Assembly: GCA_031002005.1 (NCBI GenBank)
Contig: JARYHS010013630.1
Coordinates: forward strand, 238,769,539 to 238,833,538
From: Vandiemenella viatica
Taxonomy: Eukaryota; Arthropoda; Insecta; Orthoptera; Morabidae
DNA: 64,000 nt
Direction: 5' to 3'
Shown: one piece after another, positions 43,712 through 56,071 of the stretch
Numbering within the stretch: position 1 is the stretch's first letter
Layout of the letters: each line of letters opens with the position of its first letter
The notes under the pieces: generated by a model
What the model was told of the DNA's origin: nothing
Databases searched by the model: none
The model's input: only the letters and a program-made list of their open reading frames with translations
Translations under genes and position numbers: made by a program

Positions 43712-44445
43712 ATATAGACTTTGCCCTGTTATAGTATTTTTTTATTTTATTTTTTTCCCTCTCAGCCACCAACAACAACGCGAAGATTGGCTACCAATGT
43801 GGTTCATGAAAGAATGGGGGAGGAGCCCGGTGTACTAGATCTATTAGAGGAAAGTCTGCGTTTCAATATCTCTGCGAAAAGTTTAAGTTTGTGTGTTCTG
43901 TATAAGTTCATTTTTTGTTTCTGAAATGTGTAGTTTATGAGGAGATTGGAGACCGTCCCAGGACTTGCTATCAGGACGGCCGGTACAGTGTGCAGCGCAC
44001 TGTGCCACACTGGTGGGTTACAGTATTATATTTACAGATTTCTTGGCTTTTTGCATCACATCAAAAAGAAATCTATCTTATTTTACCCGCGAGACCATGG
44101 GATATACATTAATCAAAAGTCCATAACAATCCGACCAATCGTTTCTGCGTGAATTGCGTTTAACCAAAAATTGTTTAAAATTTCTCAGCTTTATGTAATC
44201 ATATCAAAATGAAACGTACTCAATTTTGTCCTCGTGACTGAGGACTATTCATTAATCACAACCCAATCAACATACGAAATATAGTTTATACATGAATCAC
44301 GTTCAACGAATACTGATCCTAAATTTCTCAATACGTATATCGATGTCACACCAAAATAAAACATAGGTACTATTGTATTTTACACAGGAAACAACGGACC
44401 CTATCAAAATGCGACCAGCGAATTTTGCGGAAAGGCATTCAACGA

Positions 44446-44675
44446 CCAGGCGTGGTGAATAAGCGGTAACGCTTTGGCCTTGGCATTCGGGAGGGCGAAG
44501 ATTTGACTCCCCGTCCGGCCTCCCAGGTTTCGTTTTTCCATGGTTCTTCGGAATCACTCCATGTGACTAATGGAATGGTTACTTCAAAAACCAATGGCCG
44601 AATTCCTTCCCGTTCCTCCACCTGTTCTTTCCCGCCTTTAATGACCCCGACATCGACGAGGTAAAATTAGTGTTC
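44446..44675 (+). repeat. SINE family A (diverged full copy)
   Basis: GCGTGGTGAATAAGCGGTAACG head, then CCCGTCCGGCC, GGCCGAATTCCTTCCCGTTC and tail GACCCCGACATCGACGAGG. Confidence 0.8.
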
Positions 44676-44749
44676 AAAGATTTTTTCCTTCCAGCTACAG
44701 GTCTCATGAACGTAAAGATCATTAAAAGTAATGGAGGAGTGAGGACAAG

Positions 44750-44905
44750 GAAGTTGAGCGAATTTAGCAGTATTCTTTGAAGGAACAGCTCTAGCCTTCA
44801 CTTGTGAATGATTTTGGGAAACCGTGGAAAACGGAAATATGGATGGCTGGACGGGGATATGAACCGGGGCCCTCCTATCGCGTGTGAAAGGCGACCAGAG
44901 TTCTT
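44750..44905 (-). repeat. SINE family A (older partial copy)
   Basis: Reverse orientation: GAAGGAACAGC, GTGAATGATTTTGGGAAACC, GGACGGGGATATGAACC. More diverged than its neighbours. Confidence 0.65.
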
Positions 44906-45621
44906 AGCGAAATGAAGACGGCATGCGCTGCCTTGTTAGGGGCAAGCGATCGTGGGATCTTTGAAATCCACGTACAGTCTGATAATAAACCATTTCAAAA
45001 TGGAACTATGTATTCTGTTAAGGATCTTCACTTGCCCAAAGAAGATGGAATGACGTCAACCATTATAGAATTTCCGCTGACTATAATTCACTTTCGGACT
45101 CGTTTTCTTCACTCTTAGCAATTTAAACATTTTTCTCCCTCTTCAAGTAAGCTAATTTAACTGATCCGGAAAGATGTTAGCATTTCAATAATGGTAACGT
45201 ATTTATAAATGGCAAACTGATGAAATACCAGTTCACAATTTTAAGAGGTCGGAGCCCAAACTAAGTTTTCTTCTGGAGTTGAGCAATCATTTTCTGTTCA
45301 ATTGAAAGACAAAATATGACATTCATCGCATTAAAATGATGAATCTGATCCAGCAGTTCATTATGAAAGTAACCGAAGGAGAGGTTTGCCTATTCTATTG
45401 CGAACGTTTTTTGTTCCTCGTTGTACTAACATCTTTCCCTACTAAAGACCGTGGAGGAAGGAATTATATGGAGGAGAAGTGACGTTAAATCGGTGAAGCA
45501 AGCACTAATCTCTCCCGCATGGTGGCAGCACCGGCAGCGACCATATGGCGCTTCCCAACAATTAAGGTGTTCACATTGTGGTAGATGCAGTGATTATTTC
45601 ATTTAGTATAAGTGTTTAAAA

Positions 45622-45692
45622 ATGCCAGCTTGTGTTGCGTACGGTTGCACAAATAGGCCAGACAGGAAAGAACCTGGAATATCATTTCATAA
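45622..45692 (+). CDS. THAP zinc-finger domain, first coding exon
   Basis: ATG at 45622 opens MPACVAYGCTNRPDRKEPGI followed by SFH, then a consensus donor AA/GTAAGT at 45693, phase 2. The start matches the THAP domain N-terminus: Cys-x4-Cys directly after Met-Pro, the NR turn and the ISFH strand, with an intron at the place common in THAP genes. THAP domains are C2CH zinc-dependent DNA-binding modules of host regulators and of P-element-type transposases. The rest (second Cys, His and AVPTIF-like end) must be in later exons, which I could not find within the next 2 kb. It sits inside the big intron on the same strand, so it is a nested gene, a transposon-derived exon or a relic. Confidence 0.6.
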
Positions 45693-45755
45693 GTAAGTTG
45701 AATTGTAATTATCGTTGTTGAAGTGAGCGGTAGACACCGCAAACTTTGCAGCACG

Positions 45756-46032
45756 GGGATTACTGGAGATCGCGATTCCGCCAGGAATTGTCATTATAAT
45801 ACTACAGTGGTCAAACGCAAGACTCCACTATAAATTCTTCCCTAAGTACATTTAACGGTTTCACACTGGTCCAGGTTGTATTACAACCTAATTTGTGCTT
45901 GAAAATAATGGTCCAGGCTGTATTACAACGGAATTACTGCTTGATAATAATACGTCTTGCGACTGACTACATCAGTATTCCAACGATATTACTATATGTT
46001 GTTGTAGCGGAATCGCGATCTCCAGTAGACCC
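45756..46032. mobile_element. Foldback MITE, copy B, with 8-bp target duplication
   Basis: Starts GGGATTACTGGAGATCGCG and ends with the inverse CGCGATCTCCAGTAGACCC. Exact GCAGCACG duplication at 45748-45755 and 46033-46040. The inside holds two tandem forms of the GGTCCAGGxTGTATTACAACC block that copy A carries as an inverted pair. 277 bp, non-coding. The 8-bp duplication suits mobilisation by a hAT or P-type transposase. Confidence 0.9.
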
Positions 46033-46896
46033 GCAGCACGTCTATAAATATTTAGTCATAGCTCTCAATGGGATGACTTTGTTCTCAAATTTTTCTTGGT
46101 GTAGTGTAGAAAATCAGCAAACTTGCTATTTTGCACATAATAGACTAGCATTATTTTTTAACGAGTGTTTAAAATGAGATTTAAAGGGGCGTGTTTTACT
46201 TCGCGATTCAGTGAATTTACTATTACGATTTCTTTCGTCACGTTGCTGATTATACTGACAATGGATGATGAAATTAACTGTTATGTGAGAAGCTGTGAGT
46301 TTTATTAATTTTTTAAATAGCTATTTCAGGCCATTGACTTAGGTTATTTTTAAAGCTTCATATAAGACTTGTTTCTGTTTGTAAATACGTCTATACCTAT
46401 TTTTACCGATTTTGAAATCTTTCTCATCTATTTATGTCGAAACAGGTTCATGCAGAAATAAAAATGGGCTTCATAAATAAAGAAGTTATTGGCCTTTGAA
46501 CAAAATCAATTTGGGGAATGTGTTTCTAATTTAGTCTCTTTTTTTTTTGTACAACATTCTCTCTCCCCCCCCCCCCCGTATCTAAATCTAACTGAGAGAT
46601 AATTTTTTTACAATTGTCCTAATAAGTAGGGCTGTGAAATTAGACAACACATCTTGATCAAGAGAATGTTCATTAAGGTGACTGAATAAACATTTTATTT
46701 CTGGTACCAGCCTACAAAATGTCTGGGTTGCTCATCCCTAGAGTGGGTCCTCTTACTTTTTTTCTGGTCTAGGACACATTTCAGACTAACCACAAGTGGT
46801 AGTAATAAAACTGAAATATCCATTCTGCATGTCAACCATGTAATCATTGTGGCTTTGACAGAATTAATTTTTGGTCCAGCCTGCATCCAAACCTAA

Positions 46897-47305
46897 ACCC
46901 CTCAATTTGGATGTTGTATATCCCCCAAACTAAGCAAGATATCGAAAACATTTATTCTTTATAATCGAGTTTTTTCGTCGTGTTACATAAGAATCCATCA
47001 TTAAATTTGACTTTTGCGAAATTTTTCTTCTGCATTTCAACTCAAGACACCTCACTTTTGAGACAGTATATCTCGAGAACTAGGTGAAATATCGAAAAAT
47101 TTGACTCTTTATTTTTTATTTGTCTCGTCTTTTTAAATAAAAATTCATCATAAAATTTGACTTTGAATAATTTTTTCTTCTGAATTTCAACCAAAACCAT
47201 TTCACATTTGAGACAGAATATCTCGAAAACTAAGCAGGATATCAAAAAATTTTATTCTTCATTTTTTATTTGTCTCATCGAGTTACATAATAATCCATCA
47301 CCAGA
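46897..47305. repeat. Tandem repeat, about 160-bp unit, 2.5 copies
   Basis: The blocks GACAGTATATCTCGAGAACTA, AATATCGAAAAATTTG, TTATTTGTCTCGTC, AATTCATCATAAAATTTGAC and TTCTTCTGAATTTCAAC recur in the same order from about 46905, 47060 and 47212. Open frames here derive from the repeat. Confidence 0.75.
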
Positions 47306-48164
47306 TTGCGGCGTCACGTTTATCCTAGAGTCCCCTTGAGGTGTTTGTACATATTCCCCGTGTTTGTTGGGAAGCGGTCAAGCCCCCACCACTCCGGCCA
47401 TGCCCCCCCACTCCTCCGCCGGCCTGCTTCACTCCCATGCGTGGTAAAGGTCTCTTGCGTCGTCTCCATATTATTCCTTCCTCCATGCTAAAGACTTAAC
47501 AATTTAGCACATGGCTCTATGAAATCTTAACATGATTTATACCTTGCTAATCAAATTTTACCATTACTGGCCAAGGCCAACAAAATATATTAAGACATTT
47601 CTCACATAACGTATTACTTCAGTGAAACTCCACCCGTGGTTTCAAATTATGACCTTGTATGTTAAAGCCACTTTCCCTTCTATTCTTTTTATTCACTCTT
47701 TGCATAGTCCAGAGATTACCACCAGTTTAGCTGGCAAGATGCCAATGTCTACATTAATTTTATGCTATCATCAAATCAACATATGGAGAGTAAAATTACA
47801 AAATTAATAGCAATCATTCATGTGAGAAAACAAGGAAAGTAAATAAAAGAAGTTAACTTTCTTTTATTGATTCTAAAACAGCATAGTTATGTTTAATTTC
47901 TGTCTGATTCGCATTTTATGCTTTTCATTACGCTTCTTGGGACATGGTCAAGCTGCACATATTCTTCTTGGTTTCTGACTTCCTTATAAACATATTCAGA
48001 AAGAACTGGCATACAGTATTTCTTTCTTTTGGAGGAAATCGAGCAAGTCTTCTGAAAAATATTACATACTGTTGATACGAGTAATATATATTTCATACAG
48101 CATTAATTTAGAAAAGAAGGAACAATTTCCTTAAATATTTGTTCACAAACCGATGGTAGTGTCA
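47306..48164. other. Intronic, no gene recognised
   Basis: Nothing supported. Confidence 0.5.
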
Positions 48165-48545
48165 CAAACCCAAATCACTTCAAACGAATGCTGGGATGCT
48201 TCCTTGAAAAGACCATGGCCGAATTCCTACCCCGTCTCTTGCACATAGTCCCATTCTGACCTTTTTTTTGCATGCGGCTTTACGCCTCGTCGACGGCTAA
48301 GGTCATTAGAGGCGGGATGGGATAGGGAACAAGGAACTGGAAGGAGTTCGGCCATGGCCTTTATGAAGGAAGCATTCCGGCATTCGCCTGGAGTGATTTG
48401 GGGAAACCATGGAAAACCCAATCTGGATGCCCGGACGGGGATTCGAACCCACGTCCTCCCGTATGCGAGGCCAGAACGTTAACCGTTCATCCACCAAGCT
48501 CAGTCATTCTGCCTTTAAAGACCTCGACGTCGACGAGGCATAAGT
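48165..48545 (+). repeat. SINE family A fragment split by another SINE
   Basis: Body at 48165-48255 (CCAAATCACTTCAAACGAATG, CCATGGCCGAATTCC) and tail at 48509-48545 (CTTTAAAGACCTCGACGTCGACGAGG) are one plus-strand copy interrupted by the minus-strand copy at 48258-48505. Confidence 0.75.
48258..48505 (-). repeat. SINE family A, inserted in reverse into an older copy
   Basis: Complete reverse-orientation copy: T run, CGTCGACGG, body, inverted B box GGGATTCGAACC at about 48438, GTTCATCCACCAAGCTC end. CATTCTG-CCT repeats on both sides as the target duplication. Confidence 0.85.
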
Positions 48546-49780
48546 TCACAAAAAAGAAAGTTCAAACAGTGCAGTGTTTTACATATGAAGCAGCTTAAAT
48601 AATAAAGGTTAGATGCTAATAGCATTACAGTATTTTGTATATTCATTATTGCAAAGCTGATAGTCCTTACCTTCGATACATTGTCTGGAAAGCAGAAAAT
48701 TGATTGCTGGCAGCGCAAAAGGTTTCAGGATCGCTTTTTTTTCCAGTAACATTCTTTCTGGAAATGCTGGGAACATATAATACAACATTCCAAGAGAGTA
48801 AAACAATATCGGCATATTTTAGCCAATCACTCCCTCAGTTTTTTTCAAATCTCTGAGCTGAAATCTGAATCGAAAGAAAATATTAAACATGTGATCAACA
48901 CCGTCCAATCACATCCAGGGGTTAAGACAGCAGAAATCCTGAACTTATTTAAATGTATACTTATCTGTGAAACGATAAAGTTGTGCCTTTTGTAGTATGG
49001 TTGGTGCAGTTATATGCAGCGCAAGACTTAAACATCGTAGAAAACACGAGTAAGAAAAAAAAAAAACTCTATCACTTCGACACGTCTCAACTGTACAAAA
49101 GTATACGCTGAAAGCTACCCGTTGCCCCTAAAATGGCGGCAGGCGCATCGTTCAAGTTGCGAAGGAACACTAGCGCCGTTGCTCCTTGTAGTGTATAATA
49201 TTCAAACTTCTTTGATATGATCCAGGCACCTTCGGGATACTAGACCTGAGCATTTCGCACACCGGCAAGGCTCGAAGTTCGATGAGAAATTAGTAATAAT
49301 TTGTGGACACACTAATTTAAAATTTCTCAATTTTAGCATCGTCAAAATGAAGTATACAGTTCTTTTACAAGTGGGACCACGGACGGTACATTAATGGAAA
49401 CGCCATCAAAGTCTGACAAGAAATTTTTAAGTGAACCCCGTTCATGCTATTCCTGACAGACGTTAGAAACATTGATTCTATCCTGGTAACTTGCACCAAA
49501 CTAATTTATTTTAAAATATCGTAAATGTACTGACGTTTTCCATGTTTTATATGTTCACAGTAAAAGTACCACTATCCTCACAGATCGCTGTTTGGAGGAG
49601 CAGATTGATTTGCGAGGGGAACTCGAAAAATAATTATCTTCTGGTTGGATGTTGGATTCGACTTCTGACTGTGCCTTCACTAAAACATCATTCTGGATCA
49701 GTTCCCTAACGGATTATGGTTTGGGAAACGTCTGATCGTTCACTGTGAATTTTAAAATCGCTGTTTAACATATTCGGCGA
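48546..49780. other. Intronic, no gene recognised
   Basis: Nothing supported. ATGGCGGCAGGCGCATCG at 49133 opens only 22 codons. Confidence 0.45.
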
Positions 49781-49787
49781 TGTTGCT

Positions 49788-50530
49788 ATGGCTAACATTA
49801 AAGGACATCGTGGTAACATCAATTTTTGTTTCCTGTTGGTGAAATCAGCATCTGATACCGTCGCAATACTAGGGAGGGCTTGTATGGACGATACATTGAG
49901 CCACACAATGATTGCGTTGTTTGTCATAAAAATAGTTGAATGTAAATTTAAAATTAACCTAAACGTGGATAACATTCGATTTATGCAACTAAAGAAACTA
50001 TTGATGTCCTATCGGAAAAGAATCGAAAAACCGGCATAGCTGACATGAATTTCTGTTTGTGCCAGTGAATTTCGAGTGAGGATTTGAAAGCGAAACTTTT
50101 CGCAGCGGCATTCGTTTCGTGTATGCTTCTGAATGATCGTTTGATCATGCGCTATGAATTGAAAAGGCAGTATAAACCGGTATGAATTTTGTTTCAAAAG
50201 TAAACGTGACTAATCTGGTTATTGCGGAACTGACCCAGAAACCAACCAACACTCATCTGTTTGAAATCTGCTTAGTGACCAAAAAAGAAAGGCAAGTGAG
50301 ATCCAAAACGAAGACGATTTGTTTTTTAGACACTAGGGGATCTTGCCTGATGAATTTCTCCGCGGGCCTTCATAGCTAACCAACAATACTACTCTGACAC
50401 GCTAAAACGATTACGCGAGACAGTAAAGGTCCGCATTTAGGCGATCGGCAGATTGGGTCCTACATGACAATGCCCCTGCACACTTGGCGTCGAGTTTCTG
50501 CAACTTTTGCACCTAAAACTGAATAATATC
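49788..50530 (+). pseudogene. mariner-type transposase pseudogene
   Basis: The N-terminal frame 49788-50039 reads MANIKGHRGNINFCFLLVKS, then DTVAILGRACMDDTLSHTMI, the first helix-turn-helix region of mariner transposases. Further pieces follow in order on the same strand: KTKTICFLDTRGSCLMNFSA (50310-50360), QQYYSDTLKRLRETV (50385-50430) and, out of frame near 50446-50500, WVLHDNAPAHLASSF, which includes the second catalytic aspartate in the HDNAPAH block. Middle parts are unrecognisable and there are several frame changes. Family length is about 345 residues; roughly 740 bp remain. Dead. Confidence 0.75.
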
Positions 50531-50545
50531 AGTAAGTTTCTTGTG

Positions 50546-52475
50546 GGGATGTTTATAATATATTATTTGAACTATAATTATAAAGCCTGCAGCTAAAAAC
50601 ATTGTATATACGTAATATTCACTGACCAATGCATTGAAGGACTCTAATTCTGAGAAATAAAAAACTTAGGCGTTATTTGAGCGAGCAAAAAAATATTTTT
50701 TGTGATAGTAAGATTTACTCTGCATTGTTGATTGTAAGATGTATTAAACGATATCTCTCCATCAAGCATTACGTGTGCTCAAATGTTTAATAACAATACG
50801 GGAGTATTTAGTTGCCTCTGAAATTTGAGAAATCCTGCAGCCATGAAATAATAATAATAATAAAATAATCATGACATCTTTCATATTATGATTCTATAAT
50901 GGTGAGAAATGTCATTGTGAAATGGACCTCCATTCCTGTTAAGGAAGTTCAAAACCTTTTTGCAAATAAAAATGTAGCTTATTTTGCATTAAATACATAA
51001 ACTTGGGTGTAAACATAATTTTATAGCGGTTCACTAAATTTATTATTACGTAGTTGGTGATACAGTTAAGGGAGCACTCCAGATCCCTGTAAATGGAAAA
51101 TCTACATTGAACTATTTGATGAAATGCAGTTTAATAGGTACAGGAGAAATGCCATAATTAAATAACGTACCAGTGGGTTGTAAGATTCACGCTACTGTAC
51201 ATTCAGCATAGTAATCGACCGTGAAAGTTGTGATAATCTTGATGTCTAGGTGTCCAGAATCATAAACCGATACCAATGAAACGTCACAATAAATTGACCA
51301 AAATTATCTAAGATTGTCATAAACAAATGAGCTGGCTACAGCTTCCTCTGCTGGACATATACCCGTGTTGAGTTTTGCAATGTTTCCTTTTATTCGGAAT
51401 ATTAAATTCTTAGAAAATACTTCAAATTTTTTTCACAGACTGGAACGCCGTTCTGTAACAGTACTTAGGTCACCCCCATCTCAGTTTACTGTTTACAAGC
51501 TGTTTATTTACAAGGGGGGAAAAATCATCTATGCCCAATACAATAATGCGCGTACGGTACATGTGTCGATTTTCTAGAAGAAACATTGGCGGATGTTGTG
51601 CTTAGGTCGAATTGCAGCCTGGACCAAAATGAACCCTGGCATTCGGTGTCACAGTACCCAAACCATCCCATTCTGGATAATTTGCGGATTGATTCCGGAA
51701 ATGGCTGGTGTGAATTTTATGAAACTTTGTGAATATGTTTATAATTGGTTGACTAATAGTACATAGGAAAATCAACCTCAACTACTCCGGGAAACGCCTA
51801 AATTGCTAGTAATCTGTCGGGTAGTTTTAATAAAAGTACAGAATCACAAGACATACATCAGTAACATAAAGTGAGACGGAGTTGAAGTCGGTCACCACTA
51901 ATATAGAACTTGCTTGTAGAGGCAGCAATCGGGAAGTAAAAGGAAAAATTTAAATGTGGCATAAGCATTAAAGATGAAACTATCTGTATGCTGTGATTTA
52001 TAGAATACATTGTCCTGTTGAGAGAATAGAATATTGAGAAATTTCTAAATACGATGAACAAAACAGAGAAAAATTTGTACTAAATATAAATCAAAGTAAG
52101 ACAAAAAGCTGCAATCCTAAGTAACTGAATTCATTTATAACACATGTAGATTAAATGAATACATTTGAAAGTTTGTATTTCGTAAAAATTAGATCTTTAT
52201 GTATAAATTTTAAAATTTTAATTAGTTTTATTCAATTTCAAGTTTATTGCAATGGTTTTGGTTATGCAATGTTTTTGGTATTCCAATCGGTGTAAATACA
52301 AAAAAAAAAATCTGTGTTACTTTTGGAGATAAATGCTAAACAGAGAAAGGTTGCACGTGTAAATCAGTCTTAAGAAAGGTGAAACGGGAGAGCAGGTGCT
52401 ATTTCGTAAACTAAATATGAACATCATTTTCACTTATTTTAAAGCATGTGTGTTCAAACTTCCATCGACATCAAA
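50546..52475. other. Intronic, no gene recognised
   Basis: AAT microsatellite at about 50850-50868; otherwise nothing supported. Confidence 0.5.
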
Positions 52476-52479
52476 TAAC

Positions 52480-52545
52480 GCTAATCACCTCGATGTCGAC
52501 GGGCCCTAAAGCAACAACAGCAACAACAACATCAACAACATCAAA
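52480..52545 (+). repeat. SINE 3' tail plus CAA microsatellite
   Basis: ACCTCGATGTCGACGGGCCC followed by CAACAACAGCAACAACAAC; a 3' end only. Confidence 0.55.
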
Positions 52546-52699
52546 TAAAAACTATAGGTTTGTGTGTTGTCATCAAAACTTTAAAATAATTTTTAAAATT
52601 CAAGTTCGAATTTCTTGGTAAGCAATTGTCCGATCGTAATCTGTCCAGTGCTGTTTAACAGGAAATAATGTGTACTTTAATAATGATGATATTTACTTT

Positions 52700-55515
52700 G
52701 TCTAATTTCCCCAACGTTTTCAAGATATTTCCAAAAAAACTGAATGGTTTCAAGTGTAAATTTTGCTTAGTTGGGGTGATAGGGAAAGTGGGTGGGTTTT
52801 GTACACCAATGATAGACAGCATTTTTCTCTTTGCTTTAATTTATACATGTGCAAAGTTGCATCCACATTGAATAAAGTTAGTGTAAGGAACATTGGAAAT
52901 TAAGAGAGGAGGGAATAAAGGGGATGAGGGATTGGGATTTGGGACCCACATGTAGACAGTATTTTTCTCCTTGTTTTAAATTATACCTGTCGATATCGGA
53001 TAAAAACTGTAATTATGTATAAAGAACATTGGCAAGAAATAAGGGAGGAGGTAAAGAAGAGGGTTTCGTTTCTTGCAATCTAAATATAGACCACATGTTT
53101 CGCTGTTTTATAGTTTGCGTGTGCAAAGTTCCATCGATATCGTTTAAAAACTGTGGGTATGTATATGAAATATTGACAAAAATTAGGGGGTTGGGGTAAA
53201 GGGGGACAGCAGTTGGTTGTTTAAAACCAAATGTAAATAGCATTTTTCTCCTGGTTTGAAGTATACTGAAGCGGGTACGGTATACCGCTGTACTGAATGG
53301 TAATTAATATTTATTTTAAATTTACCAAAAGCTTACGAGTATTTATATTGTGGATTTAAAAGGGTTCTCAAAATGATTTTTTTAATCACTAATAAGAATG
53401 AAAAGTCATAACCTGACAATATATTCTTTGAATGAAGGCTCACAGACATAAAGTGATTTAAATTTAATAATTATAAACGATCAAAAATTATTCACAAACA
53501 CCTTTGTCGTACATTAATGGCCACTAAAATTAAGTAATACAAACGAAGAAATATCCGTTCAGATTTTCCTATACAAACTAACAGTTTAGTTTTCATCAGG
53601 ACACGTAATGAGATTATTTGTTAAAAGCTAATTTCCTTCGTTTCAATCACAGAAACTACTGAATTCAATTTATAAAATGCCACAGCTAATCTCTTAGTTT
53701 ATATATCGGAGAGTGAGAATTCTTATCGTGCGGACTTCTCCGCTCAGAGCGTTATGTTGGGTAACTACGGAGGTTTAAAGTGCAAACACAATAATTTTTA
53801 CTGGTGCAATGTTTGTCCTTTTCCGTCTGTCCGGCATTGATGTAGTCAGCAAACTCCGACCCCACACTGAATTTATCTGTCACCTTGTGACTCAAAATGA
53901 AGACACAACCGATCGCATGATATGCTGTCGGCTTTCTGGGTCGTTCTTGTGCCCCAGCACAATTGAACACGAACCAGTCAGACCCAAAAAGACCACGAAG
54001 AGCATCTTGTGCCACCTTTTAAAACCTCGGGATCTTGCTTCTCCTCCTTCGTCGATTTTCTCTGGTCCTATCGTCGATGTAGAAATTCCTGCTTCTCTCC
54101 TCATTGGCGGACATGAAACAAGAGTATATACAAAAAATAAGAACTATTCTATATACTAAAATATTATTGGCAAAACATTCGCCCCTCCAAGCACTCTCAG
54201 GTTCAACACATAATTCCTATGACGCGGTTGGAAGATTTATTAGGAAACTGTCGTTTTTCTTTCGTGTTCACTCGGTTTTACTCGTTTCTCGCAGTAAGCA
54301 TTCACAGAATCTCTAATTTGGCATGTCTTGACGTTATCACGTATCTGCAATTGGTCACGCGATATATATCTCATTCGACAAAGCTGTCCATGCCGACCCC
54401 ATACGAGTAGGAAAGGTCGTAGATCTGCCTTTTCAAACTGGCGAGTGCTATTGTGTTTCGTCTTTCTTCCAGCCTGAATGGAGAAATCGCCGGAATACAC
54501 TTGAATTCGCTGACCCCTGTCCTGCAGAATGTCCTTCTAAGCCAGCGTAATGCGTGCCTTGTTTCGTTACCCACATACCTCATGTTAATGTGGTTCTTTG
54601 TCACACCACAATACCAATACAAAGTTCCATCGAAATCAGAAAAACTGTGGATTTCAATAAAGATCACTGGAAATTAAAAGGGGAGGGGTAAAGGTGGATG
54701 GGGTGAGGTTGGTCTTTGGCAAACTGAATGTAAACAGTAATTTTCTGTTTGTTTTATAGTATACGTGTGCAAACTTGATTCAAAATCGGATAGGAACTGT
54801 AGCTTTGTATAAAGAAATTGACAATAATGAAGGGATGGAAAAGGGGAGAGGGAGTGGGTTTTTGAAAATCTAATGTCTACAGCATTTTTCTATTTTTTTT
54901 TAAAAGTATACGTGTTCAATGTTCCTTCGAAATCGGATAAAAAGTGAGTATTTGTGTAAAAATTGAGGGGGTGGGAAGGGGGACTTAAGTTGTGTTTTTG
55001 GAAACCATATGTAGGCGTTATTTTTCTGTTTGTTTTGAAGTATGTGTGTCCAAATTTCCATCAAAATCGGATAAAATCTGTGGTTATTTTTTAAATTATG
55101 GGTTGTAAAGGGGAAGAGGGGGTGGTTTTGGGGTGAAAAAGGGAAGAGGGGTTGGTTTTTTGTAAAACTAATGTCTACAGTATTTTCCTATTTTTTTAAA
55201 AGTATGTGTGTGCAAAGTCCCATCGAAATCGGATAAAGTGTGGATTTGTGTAAAAAGTGAAGATTAGGAAGGGGGAGAGGGAATGAGTTTTTGGAAACCA
55301 AATGTATGCTTTATTTTTGTTTGTTTTACAGTATACATTTGTAAATTTCCGTAGAAATCGGATAAAATCTGTCGGCTTTTTAAATTATGGGGTGTTACGG
55401 GGAAGAGGGGGTGTTTTATTTTTTTCTCAGGAACCTTCTCTGACGTGCACTCGACAACTCACTAAAGTTTCACCGTAATCGGATGAACGGTTTAGGAGCG
55501 CATAGAGGACAAACT
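52700..55515. repeat. Diverged tandem array, about 170-200-bp unit, interrupted
   Basis: At least eight units share: CCATCGAAATCGGATAAAA, CTGTGG..., a G/A-rich block (GGGGAAGAGGG-like), GTTTTTGGAAACC, AATGTxxACAGTATTTTTCT and TTTTAAAGTATACGTGTGCAAA. Units are clear at about 52840, 52990, 53125, then 54620, 54780, 54930, 55060, 55220 and 55345. A 1.3-kb foreign stretch (about 53265-54605) splits the array. It ends with TTTCACCGTAATCGGATGAACGG near 55468. Confidence 0.75.
53265..54605. other. Insertion splitting the tandem array
   Basis: Unlike the array in composition. Minus-strand frames at 54371-54667 (ALRWLRRTFCRTGVSEF, FRLEERRNTIALASLK) and 53752-54104 are protein-like; the former is reminiscent of the region after the reverse transcriptase in LINE ORF2, but weakly. 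Boundaries are approximate. Confidence 0.3.
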
Positions 55516-55949
55516 AAAGTACATTGAAGAACTGCTGCTGTTGCTTTCATTTCTGCAAGGAAGAAAAATTGCAGCTGATGGTCAAAGAACGATGATAAAA
55601 GCAGAAAAGCACTAGTGAAAAGAGCTTCCTTAAAAAAATCTTTTAGTTTTAAATATTAATCTAACACTTAAAACAAACTCTAAAACTGTATGTATGGACC
55701 ACAGCACTTTGTGCTAACGAAGATTGTATTTCATAAATACTGGGAAAGATGAAGACTGGAGAATTTTAAATGTGGCCCTATAGAAGCATGCTGATAATTA
55801 ATTGAAAAGATAAAATATGAAATTATTATTTTTATTAGTATTAATATTATTACTCCGTGATTCACTAAAAGTGTGTGGCGGAGGGTGCATCGCACCTATC
55901 CGAAAGTCTAATAGTTTGGAAGGGATATACGGGATATGGCAGGAGGCGC

Positions 55950-56040
55950 CCATCGGCTATTTTGATGAACCATCCCGGCATTCGCATGGAGCGATCAGGG
56001 GAAACCATGGAATGCCCAGATCAAGATGGTCGAAGTGATT
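55950..56040 (-). repeat. Short SINE-like fragment
   Basis: CATCCCGGCATTCGCATGGAG and GGGGAAACCATGGAATGCCC resemble the inverse of the SINE family A body; head and tail absent. It lies in the LINE 3' UTR. Confidence 0.4.
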
Positions 56041-56071
56041 TATCGAGAACTTCTACTGTTGGATTTTAAGT

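Noticed and set aside
53752..54104. Host exon candidate on the minus strand
   Set aside because: Two competing frames, no splice sites or known motif; left as part of an undefined insertion.
52700..55515. Possible CRISPR-like or satellite array
   Set aside because: Eukaryotic setting, long diverged units with no short identical repeats and unique spacers; a degenerate tandem repeat.
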